This document shows, one piece after another, positions 8,481-14,936 of a stretch of DNA of 31,264 bases. Origin of the DNA: an uncultured Bifidobacteriaceae bacterium. Its GTDB lineage: Bacteria > Actinomycetota > Actinomycetes > Actinomycetales > Bifidobacteriaceae. The notes below the pieces were generated by a model. That model ran no database searches. It was given only the letters and a program-made list of their open reading frames with translations, and was not told the origin of the DNA. The position numbers and the translations under genes were made by a program. The stretch spans positions 1 through 31,264 of the forward strand of contig CAMXYK010000013.1 of NCBI GenBank assembly GCA_947253155.1, read 5' to 3'. Positions within the stretch are counted from its first letter, which is position 1; each line of letters starts with the position of its first letter.

Positions 8481-8520
8481 TTATTCCTCTTTATTCCTCG
8501 TTATTCCTCGTTATTTCTCA
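8481..8520. repeat. Four tandem 10-bp units carrying Shine-Dalgarno copies between rimI and tsaD
   Basis: On the plus strand: TTATTCCTCT, TTATTCCTCG twice, then TTATTTCTCA. On the minus (coding) strand each of the three intact units reads GAGGAATAA, a Shine-Dalgarno plus spacer. The fourth, degenerate unit encodes the last codons and stop of rimI. Only the copy next to the tsaD ATG is at normal SD distance. Confidence 0.92.
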
Positions 8521-9041
8521 GTTCCATTATTTTTTGCGGTTAAATCAGCGCACATCGTGTACGCGTCCACGCCTTCCGGCTGATAGTAGCGTTTGCGCAA
8601 ACCCATTTTCGTAAAACCAAAGCGATTATACAGCGCGAGCGCAGGAACATTGTCAACTCGCACTTCTAGCAGCATGCGTTTGGCACCAATTTTTTCTGCG
8701 GTTTTGATCATAGTTGATAAAAGTTCCGACGCTAGGCCTTTTCTTTGATATTTTTTCGCAACGCCGATTGTCATAATCTGCGCATCGTCGCCGTCAAACC
8801 AGTATCCGGCATACCCACATAAAGTATTTGAATTTTCGTCAATTTCTGCATAATACGCTCGCATAGGAGCTTGTAATTCTTGCGAAATCATGCGCTCATT
8901 CCACGAGCCTTTGCCAAATAATTCGGCTTCGATAGGCGCTATTTTTTGCGCTAAATCGTCGCACGTAAAATCGCATTTCGGCACTATATTGCAATTTTCG
9001 GCTACTGCTGGAAATTTAGAATGCGTTATATCAACAATCAT
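8511..9041 (-). CDS. rimI: GNAT-family N-acetyltransferase, RimI-type
   Basis: Acetyl-CoA-dependent N-acetyltransferase; the namesake enzyme acetylates the N-terminal Ala of ribosomal protein S18. It is 176 aa with a single GNAT domain. The acetyl-CoA-binding motif is IGVAKKYQRKGLASELL (~92-108), followed by LEVRVDNVPALALYNRFGF, the typical GNAT/RimI C-terminal half, and then GLRKRYYQPEGVDAYTM. It is embedded between tsaB and tsaD, the common bacterial arrangement. The ATG at 9041 has only a weak SD and lies 25 bp after tsaB, so coupling is likely. Its last codons are part of a tandem repeat, so its C-terminal residues could vary between strains. Confidence 0.9.
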   Translation of the reverse strand: MIVDITHSKFPAVAENCNIVPKCDFTCDDLAQKIAPIEAELFGKGSWNERMISQELQAPMRAYYAEIDENSNTLCGYAGYWFDGDDAQIMTIGVAKKYQRKGLASELLSTMIKTAEKIGAKRMLLEVRVDNVPALALYNRFGFTKMGLRKRYYQPEGVDAYTMCADLTAKNNGTEK

Positions 9042-9066
9042 AATTACTCAAATCGTTAAAACGCTT

Positions 9067-9915
9067 CTATTTTTCTTTGGCTTTATTTGCCGCTCCTGAG
9101 CCAAGCACATGCTTAAGCGGATTCGGCACAGAAACGTCCGGACGGCGCAAATACAGCGGCTCAACAGCTTTTACGCGCTCATTTTCATCGGAGCAATGCT
9201 CAACGCATTCTAAAGCGCACTGTTCGAAAATTTGCAAACCTTTAAAGCCCAAGTCAAGCGCGCAAACTTCTGCAATAACGCCAACGTGAGCAATATTTTG
9301 CCAATCTTCAACGTATTTTTTAGAGCCGTGACCAAGCACGTCAACGCAATAATTTTCGCTAGTTCCGCTTGCTAAATACTCGTTTACGCGAGACACAACA
9401 TTCTGCGGATAGTCAATATCCATATCGATTAACGCATTTCCTTCGCCGTCGTACAAAGCCATGTACACTTGGCGGCGGCGCGCATCGTTTAGTGAAAGCA
9501 CGTAATGATGAACAGTAGAATCGCAAGTATCGCAAGAATCCACAGAATCCGGAAGATTTAGTAGCAAATCCTTTTCTATAACTCCATTTTTGCGAGCTTC
9601 TTCAAACGCACCAGAGCGCATCATCAAACTTTGAGGAAGAAGACTATCACAGCCTAAAATTTGTGCGTTATTTGCGAAAGCGATTGCTTTTGCTGCAACT
9701 AATCCTGCGCGAAGTCCCGTAAAAGGAGCAGGTCCTACTCCAACAACAACGCGATCAATATCCGAAGGCTTAAGCCCCGCATTTTCCACGACTTTCGCAA
9801 TATTTACTTGCAAACGCTCAACGTGAGTGCGAGAGTCGGTTTCAACAATCGGCTCATTTCCCACAATTCCAACAGTAGAACCAAATGAAGTGTCAATAAT
9901 CAGCGTATTACTCAT
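9067..9915 (-). CDS. tsaB: tRNA threonylcarbamoyladenosine biosynthesis protein TsaB
   Basis: Inactive ASKHA paralogue that dimerises with TsaD and scaffolds the t6A complex. It is 282 aa, a little longer than E. coli TsaB (~231). Diagnostic features: the LIIDTS start, and the highly conserved GVGPAPFTGLRAG at about 59-71 followed by AKA. The C-terminal part is divergent, as usual. The ATG has GAGGAATAAAC before it, the same SD decamer that is multiplied before tsaD. It follows tsaE after a 99-bp gap that contains short tandem repeats. Confidence 0.93.
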   Translation of the reverse strand: MSNTLIIDTSFGSTVGIVGNEPIVETDSRTHVERLQVNIAKVVENAGLKPSDIDRVVVGVGPAPFTGLRAGLVAAKAIAFANNAQILGCDSLLPQSLMMRSGAFEEARKNGVIEKDLLLNLPDSVDSCDTCDSTVHHYVLSLNDARRRQVYMALYDGEGNALIDMDIDYPQNVVSRVNEYLASGTSENYCVDVLGHGSKKYVEDWQNIAHVGVIAEVCALDLGFKGLQIFEQCALECVEHCSDENERVKAVEPLYLRRPDVSVPNPLKHVLGSGAANKAKEK

Positions 9916-9963
9916 GTTTATTCCTCGAAGTCACGTACCCGACTAGCTTACTCGCTTAGCACA

Positions 9964-10008
9964 ACTTGCGTTATTTACTTGCGTTTATTGCGTTATTTAT
10001 TGCGTATT
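9964..10008. repeat. Degenerate 13-bp tandem repeats between tsaE and tsaB
   Basis: ACTTGCGTTATTT (9964-9976) is followed directly by ACTTGCGTTTATT (9977-9989) and then by shorter GCGTTATTTATT- and GCGTATTTT-like units. They lie in the gap between the tsaE stop and the tsaB start. No open frame or hairpin is evident. Confidence 0.75.
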
Positions 10009-10014
10009 TTTTAA

Positions 10015-10575
10015 TTACAATTTTTCAATTCGATTAAGCCAGTCTTTACCAACAGCTTTTAAAGTTACTATTCGCTCGCCGTCGCTAGTAAAGTCGTCAA
10101 CTTGCGAAGCTTCAACAGGCCTTTCAATATGAACTTCTAAGCGCTCAGATGCCAGCACTCCAGCCATTTGCTCACCCCACTCCATAAGCACAACAGTGCC
10201 ATCTCCCGGCTCTTCCAAAGCTTCGTCAAGACCCAAAGATTCAAGCTCGTCAAGCAAACGCGAAACAGTATCTTGCCCCGGAGCAAAATCTTCGCCACCC
10301 AAACGGTAAGCATCAACGTGAATTAGCGTTGCAGGCTTGCCATCCGCAAAAGTGCCGTGCAATTCGCGCGCAATCGTAAAAGTTGGAGACACAATCGGCT
10401 CGCTAATTGAAAGACCTGCTCCAAAACCTTGAGCAAAAGTTGTTTTACCAGCACCAAGAGGGCCAGAAAGCAGCAGAACGTCGCCTTCTTTAACAAGTTT
10501 TGCAACAGATTTACCAAGCTCGCGCATATTAGTATCCGTAGGCACGGTACGCACTTTTTGCTGTTCTAACACCAT
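10015..10575 (-). CDS. tsaE: tRNA threonylcarbamoyladenosine biosynthesis ATPase TsaE
   Basis: P-loop ATPase that cycles the TsaB-TsaD complex during t6A synthesis. It is 186 aa, somewhat longer than the ~155 aa norm. The Walker A is GPLGAGKTT (38-46). SPTFTI (~63-68) and HVDAYRL (86-92) are the family signatures, and VLMEWGEQM (~128-136) is the conserved C-terminal element. A linker around 95-125 is acidic and accounts for the extra length. The ATG at 10575 has only a weak AGAG-type SD. It lies downstream of holA with a 119-bp low-complexity gap. Confidence 0.94.
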   Translation of the reverse strand: MVLEQQKVRTVPTDTNMRELGKSVAKLVKEGDVLLLSGPLGAGKTTFAQGFGAGLSISEPIVSPTFTIARELHGTFADGKPATLIHVDAYRLGGEDFAPGQDTVSRLLDELESLGLDEALEEPGDGTVVLMEWGEQMAGVLASERLEVHIERPVEASQVDDFTSDGERIVTLKAVGKDWLNRIEKL

Positions 10576-10596
10576 TTTGTTAATGCTCTTTCTTTT

Positions 10597-10694
10597 ACGT
10601 TTTTTATTTGCGATTTTTATTTGCGATTTTTATTTACGATTTACAATTTACAATTTTTTACGATTTACAATCTACGATTTTTTATTTACGATTC
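10597..10694. repeat. AT-rich 13-bp tandem repeats between holA and tsaE
   Basis: ACGTTTTTTATTT (10597-10609) is followed by GCGATTTTTATTT twice (10610-10622, 10623-10635), then by degenerate ACGATTTACAATTT- and ACGATTTTTTATTT-like units up to the holA stop. The whole gap is therefore repeat-derived. No promoter is obvious in it. Confidence 0.85.
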
Positions 10695-11723
10695 CTAATT
10701 TCCGTGAGACGCAATTAGCATAATGCTTTTTTCAAGCGCATAATTTGCGTCACTAGCACCACCTTTGCACTGCTCATCCGCCCATGCTAAAGCTTGAAAA
10801 CATTTAGAAATACCATCACTATTCCACCCAGGAAGTTGACGCATTGCCATTTTAAGCGCCCACGGGTTTACTTTCGCTTCAGCACTAGAAATCGTGCCGT
10901 TACGAACCGCCATTGCGAGCGCAATAAAACGAATTTTTGCAGCCAATGAACCGATTAACGCTATTGGTTCCACTCCTTGAGCAACTGCAGTGCGCGCTGC
11001 AAGAACCGCAGATCCCGCATGACCTGTAACTGCTTTGTCTGCAACGAAAAAGCCTGTAACTTGCGGATCTGCAAGCAAATAGCGGTCAACAATATCAAGA
11101 GTTATTGGATTATCGTCATAATCGAAGCATAATTGCGAGCATAATGCTGCAAGCTCTCCTGTTTTACAGCCCAAAACTGCCACAAGTCGTTGCGCTGCTT
11201 GAGGCTCAATATTGCGCTTATTTTTCTCAAATATGCTTATTACAAAATTAAGTTTTGCATCGTCTTTTTTAAGATCCGGCACAGTAATTGTGTTTGCGCC
11301 AGCTTTTGTAAGACGCGTAATAATAGATTTTCCTTTAAGACCGCCTTCGTGGCGAGCAATAACCCAGGTTGAGGAAGATTCTGCAAAATTATTTTCGCTA
11401 TTTTCGCTATTTTGCGCACTATTTTCGCTATTTTGCGCTTGTTTGCAGAATTTTTCGATTGCTTCTACTAAAGACTCATCCGCACTTTGCAAATCATTAA
11501 TAAGCACAATTGTGCCGTCGCCAAAAAGCGAAGGACCTGTAGCTTCATCAAACGCATACTTATCTGCGCTAGATGCGTCAAGCTCAATAATTTCAGCATC
11601 CGGAGCAATTTGCTGTATTTTTTCGCGCAAAGTTCGAGCGTTAAGCTCGTTTAAGTAGTCATCCCCTCCAACTACAAGAGTCACAGGCATAACACGTTCC
11701 GCACGCTTACTACTTGCTGCCAT
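10695..11723 (-). CDS. holA: DNA polymerase III delta subunit (clamp-loader)
   Basis: Clamp-loader subunit that opens the beta sliding clamp during replication. It is 342 aa with an N-terminal pseudo-AAA domain: VTLVVGGDDYLNELNARTLREKI near 14-36, SLFGDGTIVLIND near 65-77. The ISRLTKAGA/IVPDLKK-type middle and helical C-terminal domain follow. Residues ~96-112 form an Asn/Ser/Glu-rich insert (AQNSENSAQNSENSENN) encoded by 9- and 12-bp repeats. This lies at a surface loop and may vary in length. The ATG is preceded by AAGGAG at ideal spacing. holA directly after comEC is a common actinobacterial order. Confidence 0.92.
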   Translation of the reverse strand: MAASSKRAERVMPVTLVVGGDDYLNELNARTLREKIQQIAPDAEIIELDASSADKYAFDEATGPSLFGDGTIVLINDLQSADESLVEAIEKFCKQAQNSENSAQNSENSENNFAESSSTWVIARHEGGLKGKSIITRLTKAGANTITVPDLKKDDAKLNFVISIFEKNKRNIEPQAAQRLVAVLGCKTGELAALCSQLCFDYDDNPITLDIVDRYLLADPQVTGFFVADKAVTGHAGSAVLAARTAVAQGVEPIALIGSLAAKIRFIALAMAVRNGTISSAEAKVNPWALKMAMRQLPGWNSDGISKCFQALAWADEQCKGGASDANYALEKSIMLIASHGN

Positions 11724-11810
11724 AATGCTCCTTAATGCCCCTTAATTTCCAACTTTTATCAATCATAATATTGCACACGAATATGCGCGCATGTTCATTC
11801 CCCAGCATGT

Positions 11811-13580
11811 TCACTCCTCGAAAATTTTCGAAGCATCCTCCACCATGCGCTTTCCAGAAGAAGCCCAAATTTGCCCAATTATGCTCATTCGCTGCACATA
11901 AGCTCGATTGTGAAAGCCGCGAAAAGCAATCATAAAAGCAGAAAATATTGTTATTTCCACGCCAACCATAAGCCAAGCGCCTGCAGCACCTTTCATCCAC
12001 GGAAAAACCCCAAAAGCCGCTTCATCGCAAAAATAAGCGCATTTTTCCATAAAACTAGTTCCAATTGACGAAGCTCTCGCAAAAATAAGCGACAATCCTG
12101 CACTAAAACTTGCGCAAACAAGCGAAATTAATCCACAAACAGTTGCCCAATCCATAAGAGGAGCAACGATTAAATTCGCAGGAACAGCCATAAACGAAAC
12201 TTCCGGTTGCATAAGAATTTGCACAGGCATTGTCCAACATTGTGCAGCAAAAGTTATAGAAAGTGCAGAAGAAATCCAGCTCGGCATATATTTCGAAAGT
12301 ATTTTCGATGCCGGCACTCCCATAACCACAATTCCCAATGTTGCTGCAGAAGAAAGCGCAAAAGCATAGTCCCAAGCGTATGAAGGGTTCACCACAAGCG
12401 CGCCTATAACAGTCCAGCTCAGCGCGCTTACAGACTGGTATGGTCTTTTGAAACAAAACGCTGTTGCAGCTATTATTCCCATAATTAGCGCTCTAAGCAC
12501 CGACGCTGAAGGGTAAACTACTGCAGCTAAAAGTATTTGCAACGCAATTTGCAAAAAAGATGTGAACCATCTAGGAAGCAGCAAGTAAGCGCAACATTTG
12601 TAAATAAGCATGCTTAATAGTAAAAAGTGGCCGCCTGAAACTGCCATAACATGCATAATTCCTGCGTGCTGAAAACGGTTGCGCGTCATTGTTGCGTAAG
12701 TTCCATCTATTGGATTTAGCGAATTTGTTTCTTCCGTTGGCACATATTCCTGCCCTAGCATTCCAACAGTTACTCCTGGAACCAGCATGCTTCCTTGCGC
12801 ATCAAGCTTTCCGGTTACGTTATAAAAAGACTGCCATAATGCGGTTAAAGATTTGTGAAAAATATCCGCGCTTTTAGTAATTACTAAAGAATTTTGCGAT
12901 TTTGAAATATAAATTTCTGGTTTATTGTAATCAAAACGCGAAGATTTAATGCTCACCGGCACGCGCACGCTAGATCCGTAATCAAGCCGCTTGCATATTG
13001 GCGAATACGCGTAAAATTTCGCTTGAACGTAGCTTATTTGCCCATCAAATTTATGCACTTGAGCTACAGCTTGACAATCTCCCATAAAACTTTTAGAAGC
13101 TCGAAGCGGCGTAATTATTGTAAATTCAGCAATGCGATCAGTTTTTCCATCGCTTCTTTTAGCATACGTAGCTTTAGATTTAGTTTCCGCATGTATTTCG
13201 CGCATCACAACATCATTAGAAATTACGCATTGCGTTATGTAAGTAATTGCGCATGCAGCTATGCAAAAGCATGCAGTAAGCGAAATTGTGCGATTCCAAG
13301 TGAATAATTTATAGCGCAAAGTTTTTAGCAAATTGCTAAATATTGTAACAAGACTTTCCGCACAATGCTTTACAGGCGTCACAAAAATACGCAATAATAT
13401 CCGCACAAATGCCATCAAAATAAGTATTACTACTGCGCTAGCAATAATTACGTTCGCTCCGTAAAAACTATAAGTTTTCCAGAAAAACCTTCCAAGCAAG
13501 CAGCCAGCCCAGCAAGCGATTGCCAACGGCAGCATGCGAAAATCGCGGCTTCCGCGAACTCGTTGCAAATCATCACACAT
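11811..13580 (-). CDS. comEC: ComEC/Rec2-type competence membrane channel, short form
   Basis: Polytopic inner-membrane channel for single-stranded DNA entry in natural transformation. It is 589 aa. N-terminal hydrophobic helices (~17-120) flank an extracytoplasmic beta-rich domain (~125-260). The Competence domain follows, with its signature HAGIMHVMAVSGGH at 305-318 and about eight further membrane segments. The protein ends soon after the last helices, so the C-terminal metallo-beta-lactamase-like domain of long ComEC proteins (~750 aa) is missing, and no frame in the 87 bp before holA could supply it. It starts seven bases after comEA with a weak SD (AGGTG), so coupling is likely. Confidence 0.93.
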   Translation of the reverse strand: MCDDLQRVRGSRDFRMLPLAIACWAGCLLGRFFWKTYSFYGANVIIASAVVILILMAFVRILLRIFVTPVKHCAESLVTIFSNLLKTLRYKLFTWNRTISLTACFCIAACAITYITQCVISNDVVMREIHAETKSKATYAKRSDGKTDRIAEFTIITPLRASKSFMGDCQAVAQVHKFDGQISYVQAKFYAYSPICKRLDYGSSVRVPVSIKSSRFDYNKPEIYISKSQNSLVITKSADIFHKSLTALWQSFYNVTGKLDAQGSMLVPGVTVGMLGQEYVPTEETNSLNPIDGTYATMTRNRFQHAGIMHVMAVSGGHFLLLSMLIYKCCAYLLLPRWFTSFLQIALQILLAAVVYPSASVLRALIMGIIAATAFCFKRPYQSVSALSWTVIGALVVNPSYAWDYAFALSSAATLGIVVMGVPASKILSKYMPSWISSALSITFAAQCWTMPVQILMQPEVSFMAVPANLIVAPLMDWATVCGLISLVCASFSAGLSLIFARASSIGTSFMEKCAYFCDEAAFGVFPWMKGAAGAWLMVGVEITIFSAFMIAFRGFHNRAYVQRMSIIGQIWASSGKRMVEDASKIFEE

Positions 13581-13587
13581 AATGCAC

Positions 13588-14328
13588 CTAACTCACATAT
13601 GCTATTCCGCGAAACTTGTTCAAAGTTTTAGGACCGATGCCCTTGATTTGCAGCAAATCTTCTAAACTTTTAAAACTTCCTACTCTTTTTCGCTGAGCAA
13701 TAATTCGCGCAGCAGTTTTAGGCCCCACTCCTTTTAAAGTTTGTAGTTGCGTAAGCGTTGCAGTATTTAGATTTATGCGAGAATTATTGTTTTTCCCAGA
13801 AGCAGATTTGCTTTTTCTACTTTCGTTGCTTTCGCTGCTTTCGCTACTTTCGCTGCCTTCTATAACTTCGTCACTTTCGCTACTTTCTTGACTTTCGTCA
13901 CTTTCGCTACTTTCTTGACTTTCGTTACTTTCTTTACTTTTTTTAGAATCACTATTTTCTAAATTCTCAAAAGATTTTTTTGAATAATTAGTATTATTTT
14001 TTATTTTTGGCAATAATTCAGACTGATTATTTTGCATTTGTTGATACGTTAGCGATTGCGAAATAAGCATAGTAAGACTTGCACACAATGCAACGACCAG
14101 CGCAAACATAATCGCCAAAGTATGAACTGGCTTCATATGAAATCTGACGGAAGATTTGTTGCTTTTTAGCGCTGAGTTAAAAGAATTAAAGTTATTTTCG
14201 ATATTATTTTTGATATTATTTTCGCTAAAAGCGTCGTTAGAAAATTCGGACAAAGACAAAGCGATTCGCCTATGCGGCAAGTAAGTTTTAGGCTCAGGAA
14301 CCTTGCTCCCCGGCTCGTAGTATTCCAT
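13588..14328 (-). CDS. comEA: ComEA-type DNA-binding competence protein with Ser/Glu-rich stalk
   Basis: Membrane-anchored DNA receptor for transformation, 246 aa from the ATG at 14328. That ATG has GGGGG five bases upstream; an in-frame TTG at 14340 would place the SD inside the gene. A cytoplasmic N-terminus (1-68) precedes one transmembrane helix (69-91) and an extracellular Ser/Glu/Asp-rich stalk (~118-176) encoded by 9-bp repeats. A terminal pair of helix-hairpin-helix motifs follows (INLNTATLTQLQTLKGVGPKTA from 186, then FKSLEDLLQIKGIGPKTL). The SLBB domain found between helix and HhH in many actinobacterial ComEA proteins is not visible; the stalk occupies its place. First gene of the minus-strand run leading to comEC and holA. 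Confidence 0.92.
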   Translation of the reverse strand: MEYYEPGSKVPEPKTYLPHRRIALSLSEFSNDAFSENNIKNNIENNFNSFNSALKSNKSSVRFHMKPVHTLAIMFALVVALCASLTMLISQSLTYQQMQNNQSELLPKIKNNTNYSKKSFENLENSDSKKSKESNESQESSESDESQESSESDEVIEGSESSESSESNESRKSKSASGKNNNSRINLNTATLTQLQTLKGVGPKTAARIIAQRKRVGSFKSLEDLLQIKGIGPKTLNKFRGIAYVS

Positions 14329-14351
14329 AGTATCCCCCAATTAACGCAATT

Positions 14352-14380
14352 CTTGCTAATACTATTGAACAAATAGCAAG
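14352..14380. promoter_or_regulatory. Inverted repeat upstream of comEA
   Basis: CTTGCTA (14352-14358) and TAGCAAG (14374-14380) are perfect inverted repeats spaced by 15 bp, ending about 24 bp upstream of the comEA start codon. Position and symmetry would fit an operator or leader hairpin. There is no U-run, so it is not a classical terminator. Function is a guess. Confidence 0.35.
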
Positions 14381-14430
14381 TATGCGCAAGAAAAATACGC
14401 GCCTGTGGTTAAAACCTTTAACACGAGTTC

Positions 14431-14862
14431 TGTTGTCTAGTGAACACTAGCGTTAGTGCTCCGCAGACACAACATTAAACAAACAAACCACAAACTACCA
14501 CGCAGCTTAATTAAGCGACTTTAGTGTACGAATACCAGTGTGGTAGAGATTTGAGATTTTTCGCACTGAACGAAGGCGGACGTCAGAGCCGCAGGCTGCT
14601 GACAAGCCGAGCGAAGAAGAAAAATCGAAAAATCTCTGCGATTTGCACGGTTATTAAAGATTAAACACGCAGAGTTTGGGGAATTTCTCTACGAGCAATA
14701 AAAGAGGACTGAGGAAGCTACGTTCTTTAAAGAACAAAGCAGACAGTAAAACCTTTAACAGCCAGAGCGACGAAGGACGGGAACTTGCGAGGAGAGAAAT
14801 CCCCCAAAACTCGCGCCACATTAAGGAAGATGCCGAGAAACTCATAGACGAAACCCAAGAAT
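14431..14862. repeat. Intergenic repeat element B (mosaic, palindromic)
   Basis: Homologous to element A. It contains a leading block at 14431-14526, with a 14-bp palindrome CTAGTGAACACTAG at 14437-14450. A 35-bp block at 14542-14576 is identical to 30783-30817. Core motifs are at 14700-14733 and 14757-14782; tail motifs are at 14787-14815 and 14838-14862. Two hairpins are visible: 14545-14564 with 14618-14637 (imperfect), and 14672-14690 with 14793-14812 (about 19 of 20 with one gap). The latter encloses the two core motifs, exactly as the different-sequence 20-bp arms do in element A. No convincing coding frame. It fills most of the 608-bp gap between comEA and leuS. Confidence 0.75.
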
Positions 14863-14865
14863 AAC

Positions 14866-14908
14866 GAAAAAATGCTGTGAAGCACGAAAAATCGCGCAAC
14901 ACAGCATT
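14866..14908 (-). terminator. Rho-independent terminator of leuS
   Basis: On the minus strand after the leuS stop: AATGCTGTG (14908-14900) pairs with CACAGCATT (14879-14871), with further inner pairing (GCGCG/CGTGC), followed by a run of T (14872-14866). Strong intrinsic terminator. Confidence 0.85.
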
Positions 14909-14936
14909 AATTAAACAGCACTAATTAAGCCGAATT

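Noticed and set aside
11724..11810. A frameshifted metallo-beta-lactamase domain after comEC
   Set aside because: The 87-bp gap is too short in any frame and contains the holA SD.
14654..14902. 82-codon minus-strand frame in the comEA-leuS gap
   Set aside because: It lies inside the leuS terminator and repeat element B; the Ser/Leu-rich sequence follows from the repeat, with no SD.
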